Part shown: positions 18,818 through 26,888 of the stretch, in pieces | Position numbering within the stretch: position 1 is the stretch's first letter | Layout: each line of letters begins with the position of its first letter | Assembly (NCBI RefSeq): GCF_029360645.1 | Contig: NZ_JARDUA010000008.1 | Location: forward strand, 161,089 to 225,088 | DNA from: Pontibacter litorisediminis | GTDB taxonomy: Bacteria > Bacteroidota > Bacteroidia > Cytophagales > Hymenobacteraceae | Reading direction: 5' to 3' | DNA: 64,000 nt | Program-made: the position numbers and the translations under genes | The notes under the pieces: generated by a model | What the model was told of the DNA's origin: nothing | Seen by the model: only the letters and a program-made list of their open reading frames with translations | The model's database searches: none

Positions 18818-21800
18818 ATGAGACATGAGTTTAACAACCTACTGCGATTAAAGTTGATCTGTGTCTTGCTATGCCTGACATGTGGTGTCAAAGCGCTGGC
18901 GGCGCAGGCGGCCGGTCCCATCACGGTTAGCGGCAGGATTACAGGGGCCACAGACGGTGCTCCCCTTATCGGAGCCTCTGTCGTGGAGAAAGGAACGAGC
19001 AACGGTACCGCCACTGATGCCGAGGGGCGTTTTACACTGACCGTGCGCCCGAATGCGACGCTGGTGGTGACCTACATCGGGTTTAACGCCCAAGAGGTCG
19101 CTGTGAATAACAGAACGGATTTGGAGATAGCCCTGGATGCCGACCAAAAGCAGCTGCAGGAAGTGGTGGTGGTGGGTTACGGCACACAGCGCAAAAAGGA
19201 CCTGACGGGCTCAGTGGTGAGCCTGTCGACCGAGGAGCTGCTTCCGGTGCCGGCGGCCAGTTTTGACCAGCTCATGCAAGGCAAGGTGGCGGGCACGCAA
19301 ATCTCCCAGACAACGGGTGCACCAGGGGGTAACGTGAACATCGTGATCAGGGGCATCAGCTCTATTACCGGCGGCAACCAGCCCCTGTATGTGATCGATG
19401 GCTATGCCATTGGCGCAGGCGGGGGTGGCTCGGATGTGAGCAGTTTCAATGGCAACTCCTTTTCCTCCAGCGGCATGGCCAACAACACGGTTAACAAGAT
19501 CAACCCCTTGAGTACCATCAATCCTGCTGATATCGAGTCTATTGAAATACTCAAGGATGCCTCTGCCACAGCTATTTACGGTTCCAGGGGCGCGAACGGC
19601 GTGGTGATTATCACAATGAAAAGGGGGAGGCAGGGCAGGCCGAGCATTAGCCTGGAGGCCTCTGGTGGCGTGCAGACGCTGGCCAACAAGCTGGATTTGC
19701 TGGACGCGCGCCAGTTTGCCGCGTTCGTGGCTGATGGCCGGGACAATGCCTGGGTCTATGCGGGCGGAGATGCCGCCGATCCGAATGAGGCCCGCTCCGG
19801 TGCCACCCGGGTAAAGCCAGAGTTCCGCAACCCGGAGGCGATAACAGTCAACACAGACTGGCAGGATGTGATTTTCAGGCCTGCCGCCATCCAGAACTAC
19901 CAGCTATCCGCCAGCGGCGGCAAAGAGGATTTAACCTACTACATTGGCGGCGGCTATTTTGACCAGGACGGTATCATCGAGGGGTCTGACTTTAAGAAGT
20001 TTAACCTCCGTACCAATCTGGATGTGGATCTGACCAAGCGCCTGCGCTTAGGGGTCTCGGTAGCAGGGTCGCATTCCTGGGGCGACTTTGCCCGCGCCGA
20101 GGGTCACCTGGGGCAGCGCGGCCTGATCTCAGCGGCCCTGGCCAGCTCCCCGGCCCTGCCTATCTATGATGCCGAGGGGAATTACAGCTCTGAATTGCTC
20201 GATCCCCTGGGTGTTCCGGTGGAGAATCCCTTGCTTATCCTGGATGAGTTCAGTGACAAGCGGCAATCCAGCAACTTCTTCACCAACAATTACCTGGAGT
20301 ATGAGTTGCTGGAAGGGTTAACCCTACGGTCCTCGATTGGTATTAATTACATAGTGGACAAGACCAGGCTTTGGAAATCCTCCGAGATAGGCGAGTGGGG
20401 AGCCAAGACCAGCCCTGCGACAGCGGGGGCGCATAACAGGACCAGCCTTAACTGGCTTAACGAGAACACGGTAAACTTTCAGCGGGTCTTCAACGAGCGG
20501 CACAGCCTGAATGCCGTGGCGGGCTTCACGGCACAGAAAGACGTGATGGAGATGCTGCAGGCGGGTGCTACTGACTTCCCGACCGATCACATTCAGTTCC
20601 TGGCCGGGGGCAACGTGAACGCCGGCACCAACTTCACGTCAGAGTGGGCCATGCTTTCCCTGCTGGCCAGGGCAAGCTACACGTTCAACGACAGGTACCT
20701 TTTTACGGCCACCGTGCGGCGGGACGGCAGCTCCCGTTTCGGGGCGAACGAGCGCTGGGGTACCTTCCCCTCTTTCTCTGTGGGCTACCGCGTTTCGGAG
20801 GAGCCGTTCATGCAGGGCCTTGCTTTCCTGGACGACCTCAAACTCAGGGCCAGCTACGGGGTATCGGGTAATAACCTGATCGGTAACTATGCCCACATCG
20901 GCTTGCTGGGGATCTCCAGGTATGTATCCAACGGGCAGCCGGTGCTAGGCATCGTGCCGCAGGGCCTGGCCAACGACGATCTGACCTGGGAGCGCTCGCT
21001 GCAGACGAACCTGGGCCTGGACCTGTCCCTGTGGGACAGCAGGCTCACACTGACGGCAGACGTGTACCGCAACCATAAAAAAGACCTGCTGCTTAATACC
21101 CTGCTGCCGGCGGCCTCCGGCTTCGGGTCTTCCATACAGAACGTGGGTGAGCTGGATAACAAGGGCCTGGAAGTAGCGGTAGGCGCTGATATCGTCAGGA
21201 ACAAGAATTTTACCTGGAACGTGAACGCCAACATCAGCATGAACCGCAACGAGGTGCTGGCGCTCAGCTCCTCGAGCTCCCGTATCATCAACTCAGCCTA
21301 CCAGATCACGGAGGTAGGCCAGCCGATCGCCAGTTTCTTCCTGCTCCATGCCATCGGCGTATTCAAAGACCAGGCAGAGGTGGACGCCAGCCCGAAGCAG
21401 CACCCGAACGTGCAGCCCGGGGACCTGAAGTTTGAGGACGTGAACGGCGACGGCGTGATCACAGACGCGGACAAGAAGATCGTAGGCAGCCCCTGGCCGA
21501 AGTATACCTTTGGGTTCACCAACAGGCTCACGTTCAATGGGCTGACGTTGAGCACGGCCATTGTAGGGTCCCAGGGGAATGATGTATACTTTCAGGGTGG
21601 GGAGATCGTGCTTAACAATGCCGGGGTGCAGAACCAGCTGGCCATCGCGGCAGAGCGATGGCGCTCGCCGCAGGAACCGGGCAACGGCATGGTGCCCAGG
21701 GCCATCCGCAACGACTACGCCAGGGGCATAAGCGCTAATTCCCGCTATCTGTTTGACGGATCGTTTGTCAGGATCAAGAATATCAACCTTGCCTACAACC

Positions 21801-22006
21801 TGCCAACAAGTGTGCTGGACAGGTTACGCGTGCCCGCCCTCACGGTGTTCGCGGATGTGGCCAACGTGTATACGTTCACTGATTACCCCGGCTATGACCC
21901 GGAAGCCAGTTCCACGGGCGATAACATCGCAGCCACCGGTGTCGACTACTTCTCCTATCCTCTTCCAAGGATTTTCACACTAGGCTTAAGAGTATCTCTC
22001 CAATAA
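18818..22006 (+). CDS. SusC/RagA-family TonB-dependent transporter (pair 2)
   Basis: Second outer-membrane glycan importer of the locus, 1062 residues from ATG 18818 (MRHEFNNLL). An in-frame TTG at 18794 would add eight unlikely residues. Signal peptide ends near KALAAQAAG. Regulatory-like domain (ITVSGRITGA, PLIGASVVEKGTSNGTATD) is followed by the EVVVVGYGTQRKKDLTGSV signature and the plug block ATAIYGSRGANGVVIITMK. The plug carries a Gly/Ser-rich loop (GAGGGGSDVSSFNGNSFSSS) absent from the first SusC. Ends LGLRVSLQ. Pair 1 and pair 2 share an almost identical N-terminal domain but differ in the barrel, so they may import different fragments. SusD follows after 15 bp. Confidence 0.95.
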   Translation: MRHEFNNLLRLKLICVLLCLTCGVKALAAQAAGPITVSGRITGATDGAPLIGASVVEKGTSNGTATDAEGRFTLTVRPNATLVVTYIGFNAQEVAVNNRTDLEIALDADQKQLQEVVVVGYGTQRKKDLTGSVVSLSTEELLPVPAASFDQLMQGKVAGTQISQTTGAPGGNVNIVIRGISSITGGNQPLYVIDGYAIGAGGGGSDVSSFNGNSFSSSGMANNTVNKINPLSTINPADIESIEILKDASATAIYGSRGANGVVIITMKRGRQGRPSISLEASGGVQTLANKLDLLDARQFAAFVADGRDNAWVYAGGDAADPNEARSGATRVKPEFRNPEAITVNTDWQDVIFRPAAIQNYQLSASGGKEDLTYYIGGGYFDQDGIIEGSDFKKFNLRTNLDVDLTKRLRLGVSVAGSHSWGDFARAEGHLGQRGLISAALASSPALPIYDAEGNYSSELLDPLGVPVENPLLILDEFSDKRQSSNFFTNNYLEYELLEGLTLRSSIGINYIVDKTRLWKSSEIGEWGAKTSPATAGAHNRTSLNWLNENTVNFQRVFNERHSLNAVAGFTAQKDVMEMLQAGATDFPTDHIQFLAGGNVNAGTNFTSEWAMLSLLARASYTFNDRYLFTATVRRDGSSRFGANERWGTFPSFSVGYRVSEEPFMQGLAFLDDLKLRASYGVSGNNLIGNYAHIGLLGISRYVSNGQPVLGIVPQGLANDDLTWERSLQTNLGLDLSLWDSRLTLTADVYRNHKKDLLLNTLLPAASGFGSSIQNVGELDNKGLEVAVGADIVRNKNFTWNVNANISMNRNEVLALSSSSSRIINSAYQITEVGQPIASFFLLHAIGVFKDQAEVDASPKQHPNVQPGDLKFEDVNGDGVITDADKKIVGSPWPKYTFGFTNRLTFNGLTLSTAIVGSQGNDVYFQGGEIVLNNAGVQNQLAIAAERWRSPQEPGNGMVPRAIRNDYARGISANSRYLFDGSFVRIKNINLAYNLPTSVLDRLRVPALTVFADVANVYTFTDYPGYDPEASSTGDNIAATGVDYFSYPLPRIFTLGLRVSLQ

Positions 22007-22021
22007 TTAAGGTAAAGCGTT

Positions 22022-23452
22022 ATGAGACTGAAAATACTTGCCACTGTATTGCTTTTAGGCACACTTACCTCCTGCGAGGACTTCCTGGAGCTTCAGCCGG
22101 ACTCCCAGATAAATGACCAGAGCTTCTATCGGACGGAGAATGATTTTGAATCGGCCATGATCGGGGTGTACGGCACCTTTAAGAACCTCTACAACACGGA
22201 TCTTTTTTACGTGGCCGAGCTGATGTCAGACAATGCCGAGATCTCCATTTCCTCCTCTTCTATCACCGAGGTGGAGTTTGACGAACTGAATGTAACCCCA
22301 TCCAATACAATCGTGCAGTCTGTCTGGAACACGGCCCTCTACACGGTGGCACGCTGCAATATCATCCTTAGCAGGCTGGAAACGGCAGACATCGATGCCG
22401 GTGTGAAGAGCAGGATAGCGGGAGAGGCCAGGTTCATGCGGGCCTACAGCTATTTTATACTGGTGCAGACCTTCGGCAGGGCGCCCCTGACGGATGCAGA
22501 GTTCAGGAGTCCCGGCCAGATTGCGGGTGCTGACCTAAGCCTGAAGCCGCGGGAGGAAGTGTACCGAAAAATCATCGAAGACCTGACGGAGGCGGAGGTG
22601 CTGTTGCCCGAGGAGCTGAACCCGAACAAAGGGTATGCCTCACGTGGAACCGTTAAAACCCTGCTGGGCAAAGTGTACCTCACCCAGCAGCAGTACGATC
22701 AGGCCGCTGCCAAGCTGAAAGAAGTGATCGAGTCAGGACAGTATAGCCTAGTAAGTAATTACAAGAGCCTTTTTGCTACCGGCAATGAAAACCTGCCGGA
22801 GTCCATCTTTGAACTCAAGTTTATATCCGGGGCTAACCTGGGCAACAGCTACTCGGTGCAGTTCACGCCAGCCTCCACCGGCCTGCTGGCAAACGGGCAG
22901 CAGGGTTCGGGCAGGATTACCCCCACCCTGAGCTTGGTGGAGGCTTATGAGGAGGGAGACTTGCGCAAGGATGCCACCGTAGGGGAGTACATCGTTTCTG
23001 ACCTGACAGGGGAGAGGGCCTATAGCAGACATGGGCTGAAATTCGTAGATTTAACAGCGGAGAATCCCCGCGACGGCAGCATCAATTTTACCGTGCTGCG
23101 CTATGCGGACGTGCTGCTGATGTATGCCGAGGCACTGAATGCCTTGGGCAACACGGACGAGGCCGAAGACTACCTGAACCTGGTGCGTAGCCGCGCCGGC
23201 CTTGCTGGCCAAGAGGGGCTCTCGCAGGACGCGCTGCGCGAGGCGATCGCCCATGAGCGAAGGGTGGAGCTGGCCTACGAGGCGCACCGCTGGTTTGACC
23301 TGGTGCGCACCGGCAGGGCACAGGAAGTGATCAATGCCTATTATGCCGCCAAAGGGCTTAATTTTTCAGTGGCCGGTCACGAGCTGGTCCTGCCCATCCC
23401 GAGAAGGGAGATAGAGATAAACCCGACGCTGGAGCAAAACCCCGGCTACTAA
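22022..23452 (+). CDS. SusD/RagB-family glycan-binding lipoprotein (pair 2)
   Basis: Lipoprotein of 476 residues with lipobox LTSC and mature start CEDFLELQP. Standard SusD architecture: an N-terminal TPR region (RIAGEARFMRAYSYFILVQTFG) and a C-terminal block (LRYADVLLMYAEALNALG, HERRVELAYEAHRWFDLVRTGRA, ending LPIPRREIEINPTLEQNPGY). It lacks the insertion seen in the first SusD of the locus and is of normal length. Expected to form the lid of the SusC barrel encoded just upstream. Confidence 0.95.
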   Translation: MRLKILATVLLLGTLTSCEDFLELQPDSQINDQSFYRTENDFESAMIGVYGTFKNLYNTDLFYVAELMSDNAEISISSSSITEVEFDELNVTPSNTIVQSVWNTALYTVARCNIILSRLETADIDAGVKSRIAGEARFMRAYSYFILVQTFGRAPLTDAEFRSPGQIAGADLSLKPREEVYRKIIEDLTEAEVLLPEELNPNKGYASRGTVKTLLGKVYLTQQQYDQAAAKLKEVIESGQYSLVSNYKSLFATGNENLPESIFELKFISGANLGNSYSVQFTPASTGLLANGQQGSGRITPTLSLVEAYEEGDLRKDATVGEYIVSDLTGERAYSRHGLKFVDLTAENPRDGSINFTVLRYADVLLMYAEALNALGNTDEAEDYLNLVRSRAGLAGQEGLSQDALREAIAHERRVELAYEAHRWFDLVRTGRAQEVINAYYAAKGLNFSVAGHELVLPIPRREIEINPTLEQNPGY

Positions 23453-23466
23453 TGGCAATACTGTAT

Positions 23467-23505
23467 TTCCGTTCCCCGCTGCCATGCCGGCAGTGGGGAA
23501 CGGAA
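23467..23505. terminator. Hairpin between SusD 2 and downstream enzymes
   Basis: Stem TTCCGTTCCCC (23467-23477) / GGGGAACGGAA (23495-23505), with an inner CTGCC/GGCAG stem, then TTTAATTTTAA. It fits a partial terminator or 3' stabiliser that would give more SusCD than enzyme mRNA. Confidence 0.7.
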
Positions 23506-23528
23506 TTTAATTTTAACCCTTACACCCT

Positions 23529-26117
23529 ATGACGCTTAATTTCAGACCGCTTATGTGGCTTCTTGCCGGCAGCCTTGCCTATGCCTGCTCCGGTTCGAAG
23601 CCTGCACCAAGCCAGCCTGAGGCAGCCGTGGCGACACAGGCGCCTGCAGCGCCCTTACCCTTGATCGATTCCAGCCTGAGGGGGCAGCCTTTTGAGAACA
23701 TCACGCTGGAGGCCTCCCTGAAACCCTTCAAGCAAAACGACCCGGCCTACATTAAGCGGGTAGCCGCCGAGATGTTCACCCAGTGGAGCGCCCTGCTGCG
23801 CCATGCCGACACGGTTTCGGTCATGCTCTGGACGGCCGACGGTTCGGAAATACTTGATTACAAGGGCACACTGGAGCAGCCGTTGGAGTGGGCAAAGTAC
23901 ATCGGCAACCCGAACACGGAGCACGCGGTTGGCTCCGGACCAAAGGAGCTGTCACTCCATGAGCGGGCTTACCTGTACATGGACAGTCCGCCGGAGTTTA
24001 CCTACGGGGACCTGAAGCTGATCGTGCAGACCCTGCGGGAAACAGGGGAGGCAATAACCGGCAAACCAGTAAGAGTAGGCGCTACCTTTGACCCGGGGCC
24101 GGAGTTCGCCAAGTCTGACTTTAAGTATAAGAAGCACCCGGAGATACTGGAAGGAAGCGCCATGGGGCATAAGTCCTTTGTGTTCAGCTATGCCGTGCTG
24201 AACGCCGACAACGCCTCCTATGCCGGTTTCCCGGATGGCATTCCGGCGAACACCCCTTTCGGAACCTTCTTTGGCCGCCAGAGCCAGCACTTCCTGCAGG
24301 ACCTGGGCTTTGATTACATCTGGTTCAGCAACGGTTTTGGCTTTGGCATGGAGCCTTGGGCCTCGACGGGCACCATCTTCACCGGAAAGGGCTTTAATCA
24401 GGAGAACCTGGCAGAGACCAAGGAGAAGATCATTAATTTCTGGACGCTTTTCCGCCAGGAGTGCCCGGATTTTCGGATCGAAACCAGGGGCACCAACCTG
24501 GCCACAGGCATTGACCTGGCCAAGGATGGCGTGGACCTGAAAGCCATTTACGAAGGAGGATACAACATTCTGCCGCCGCCAAATTCACCCTGGGCCGCCC
24601 TGGACGGAGACTTCGGCCTGGAGATGGTAGGCTACATGTCGCGGATGGCGCAGCTGCCCGATGACCGCTACATCTTCCGCTACTACACCCATGATCCCTG
24701 GTGGCTGAACAGCCCCTGGCTGGACCGGTATGGCCGTGAACCGCATGATATTTACCTGCCGATGGCCGTAGCCCGTTTGAACGGGCAGGGGGAGGTAAAA
24801 CTGCCCACGCACCTGAACTTCCTGACCATCGATGATTCCTTTGGGGACATGCCCACGCAGGTGCCCAACGAGGTGATCCCCCACATCCTGAAGGCCCGCT
24901 ACGACAGCCCCACAGCGCCCGGTCCCCTGGTATGGGTGTACCCGTTTGAGGAGTATCACAGCTGGGCCTACAACCAGCCGGACCGCCTGGCGGAAATATA
25001 CTACGGTGACTGGTTTATCCGGCAGGCCATCAACAACGGCTTCCCGCTTAACACCATCATCTCCACCAAATATTTTCCTGCTGCCCTGGAAAATAAGCCG
25101 CATGTGTTTGACGAGTCGGTCTTGCTGACGATTGTGCCGGATGCAGGCTCTGCCTTCGAGCAGAGTTTGATCAACTACGTGCGGCAAGGGGGCAAAATCA
25201 TTGTTTATGGGCCTGCTGACCATGCCAGCCCTGCCTTTGCCGAGCTGTTGAACCTGGAAAACGCTACGGCGCTGGAGGGGGAGTTTACCCTGACAGAAAG
25301 CTACGGCAAAGATAAACTAACCCGGAAGGGGCCTGCCACCATACAGCACCTGGCCCTGTTCTCCGGCGGCGGCCTGCGCACAAAAGTGAGGAACATGAAA
25401 GATCTGCATACCAAGGTAGGGGTCCGCATGACCCAGGGCGGCAACACGCGCGACGCCCTCTGGACAAGGGCACTACCTGACTGGAAGGGGGGCAAGGTAG
25501 CGTACGTGCGCGGTACCAACTCAAGCCACTACGAAGGGGGGCGCCTGCTCAAGCCGAATGATCCCACCAAGTATGCGGTGGGACCCGCGTACCTGCGGCA
25601 CGTGCTCCAGGAATTCGGTATGGAGTATATCGTGGACAAGTATGATCCGGCAGTTAAAAGCCCGGTGCTGAGCATATCCCGCAGCAACAACGGCTATTTC
25701 TTCTCCGGGTACGTGCCCAACACATCGGTCAGGCACCGCTTCAGGTTCCCGCAGGGGGCACCGGTGCTGCTTGGCTACGATACCGAGCTACAGAACGGCT
25801 ACGCGACCTATTCCTTCCCTACCGCCTGGAACCGCGAAGCGCGGGTGTTTGTCGAGCAGCAGGATGGCATTGTGTCTGTGAAAGAGATGCATTCGGGCGA
25901 GCTGGGCATCAAGCGCAGGCTGCAGATAGCGGGGCTTGAGAACGCCACGGTGCGGGTGTACCCGGATGCGGATATTTCCGACGAGGGCATACACTTCTAC
26001 CTCAACACGGGGTACCCTTGGAAGACGGGGCACCTGCCTTTTGAGAAAGGGGAGAAGCAGTTCGGCAAGAGCTACCTGGTAAAGAATGTAACGGGTACTG
26101 TGGTGGTATCCTGGTAA
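23529..26117 (+). CDS. Lipoprotein with TIM-barrel-like and GATase-like parts, unassigned glycosidase candidate
   Basis: Secreted lipoprotein of 862 residues (lipobox LAYACSG). I do not recognise a named family. Residues about 50-470 have barrel-like blocks with many aromatic and acidic residues (ITLEASLKPFKQ, VSVMLWTADGSE, VRVGATFDPGPEF, DYIWFSNGFGFGMEPW, FRIETRGTNLATGIDLAKDG, YIFRYYTHDPWW). Residues about 510-590 look like a class I glutamine-amidotransferase-like fold (SVLLTIVPDAGSAFEQSLIN, VRQGGKIIVYGPADH), as in the trimerisation domain of some GH42-type enzymes. A beta-rich tail follows. It is placed between a SusCD pair and an SGNH esterase and GH3, so it is probably a glycoside-cleaving surface or periplasmic enzyme. 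Catalytic residues not assigned. Confidence 0.6.
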   Translation: MTLNFRPLMWLLAGSLAYACSGSKPAPSQPEAAVATQAPAAPLPLIDSSLRGQPFENITLEASLKPFKQNDPAYIKRVAAEMFTQWSALLRHADTVSVMLWTADGSEILDYKGTLEQPLEWAKYIGNPNTEHAVGSGPKELSLHERAYLYMDSPPEFTYGDLKLIVQTLRETGEAITGKPVRVGATFDPGPEFAKSDFKYKKHPEILEGSAMGHKSFVFSYAVLNADNASYAGFPDGIPANTPFGTFFGRQSQHFLQDLGFDYIWFSNGFGFGMEPWASTGTIFTGKGFNQENLAETKEKIINFWTLFRQECPDFRIETRGTNLATGIDLAKDGVDLKAIYEGGYNILPPPNSPWAALDGDFGLEMVGYMSRMAQLPDDRYIFRYYTHDPWWLNSPWLDRYGREPHDIYLPMAVARLNGQGEVKLPTHLNFLTIDDSFGDMPTQVPNEVIPHILKARYDSPTAPGPLVWVYPFEEYHSWAYNQPDRLAEIYYGDWFIRQAINNGFPLNTIISTKYFPAALENKPHVFDESVLLTIVPDAGSAFEQSLINYVRQGGKIIVYGPADHASPAFAELLNLENATALEGEFTLTESYGKDKLTRKGPATIQHLALFSGGGLRTKVRNMKDLHTKVGVRMTQGGNTRDALWTRALPDWKGGKVAYVRGTNSSHYEGGRLLKPNDPTKYAVGPAYLRHVLQEFGMEYIVDKYDPAVKSPVLSISRSNNGYFFSGYVPNTSVRHRFRFPQGAPVLLGYDTELQNGYATYSFPTAWNREARVFVEQQDGIVSVKEMHSGELGIKRRLQIAGLENATVRVYPDADISDEGIHFYLNTGYPWKTGHLPFEKGEKQFGKSYLVKNVTGTVVVSW

Positions 26118-26123
26118 GAAAGC

Positions 26124-26846
26124 ATGTATCGCATGAATAATATAAAGCTAATCGTTCTGGCTTTGCTGCTATCGCTTTCAGCGCAATGCCAAAGTATAAA
26201 GAGAGCGCCTGCGTCAGCCTATCTGAGTGATGTGCAGCAGGAGCTGAAAGCGGTTTTCCCGAACAACAAACGGATTAACCTGGTCTTTCACGGGCACTCC
26301 GTCCCCTCCGGCTACTGGAGCAAGCAGGAAGTGCACACGCTGGAGTCTTACCCGCACTTGCTGCTCACCAAGCTAAAAAAGGAGTACCCGCACGCGGTGA
26401 TCAATGTCATCATCACCGCTATAGGCGGTGAGTTTGCCGAGAAGGGGCAGCCGCGACTGGCCACTGAGGTGTTGCCGCTCAAGCCCGATGTCCTCTTCAT
26501 CGACTATGCCCTCAACGATATGGGCATAGGCCTGGAAAGGTCAAGGGTGGCCTGGGAAAAGATGATCGAGGAAGCCCTGCGCCATAACGTGAAGGTTATT
26601 CTGGTGACCCCTTCCCCCGATCAGCGGCAGGACCTGAAGGACCCTGACAATAAGCTGGCCCAGCATGCCAGGCAGATACGGGGGCTGGCCACCAGGTATA
26701 AGGTCGGCTTGGCGGATCCCTATGCCGCATTCGAGCGGATTGCCAGGGAGGAGGGCACCGTGGCCCCTTACATGTCGCACGTGAACCATCCCAATGAAAA
26801 AGGCCACGACATCATTGCCCGGGAGTTGCTCAAGCACTTCCTGTAA
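26124..26846 (+). CDS. Secreted SGNH/GDSL-type hydrolase
   Basis: Probable periplasmic carbohydrate esterase of 240 residues with a hydrophobic signal segment (IKLIVLALLLSLSAQC). The Cys at the end may be a lipid-attachment site. Block I appears as FHGHSVPSG with Ser59, block II Gly in ITAIGGEF, block III as DYALNDMG, and block V as HVNHPNEKGH. The position three before the catalytic His is His instead of the usual Asp, so the triad is atypical. Starts 6 bp after the preceding gene and so is co-transcribed with it. A start three codons further in (MNNIKL) is equally possible. Likely removes acyl groups from oligosaccharides before GH3 action. Confidence 0.8.
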   Translation: MYRMNNIKLIVLALLLSLSAQCQSIKRAPASAYLSDVQQELKAVFPNNKRINLVFHGHSVPSGYWSKQEVHTLESYPHLLLTKLKKEYPHAVINVIITAIGGEFAEKGQPRLATEVLPLKPDVLFIDYALNDMGIGLERSRVAWEKMIEEALRHNVKVILVTPSPDQRQDLKDPDNKLAQHARQIRGLATRYKVGLADPYAAFERIAREEGTVAPYMSHVNHPNEKGHDIIARELLKHFL

Positions 26847-26888
26847 AGCAGCATAGAAAAGACTACAAAGCAAATAACCCTATAGCTT

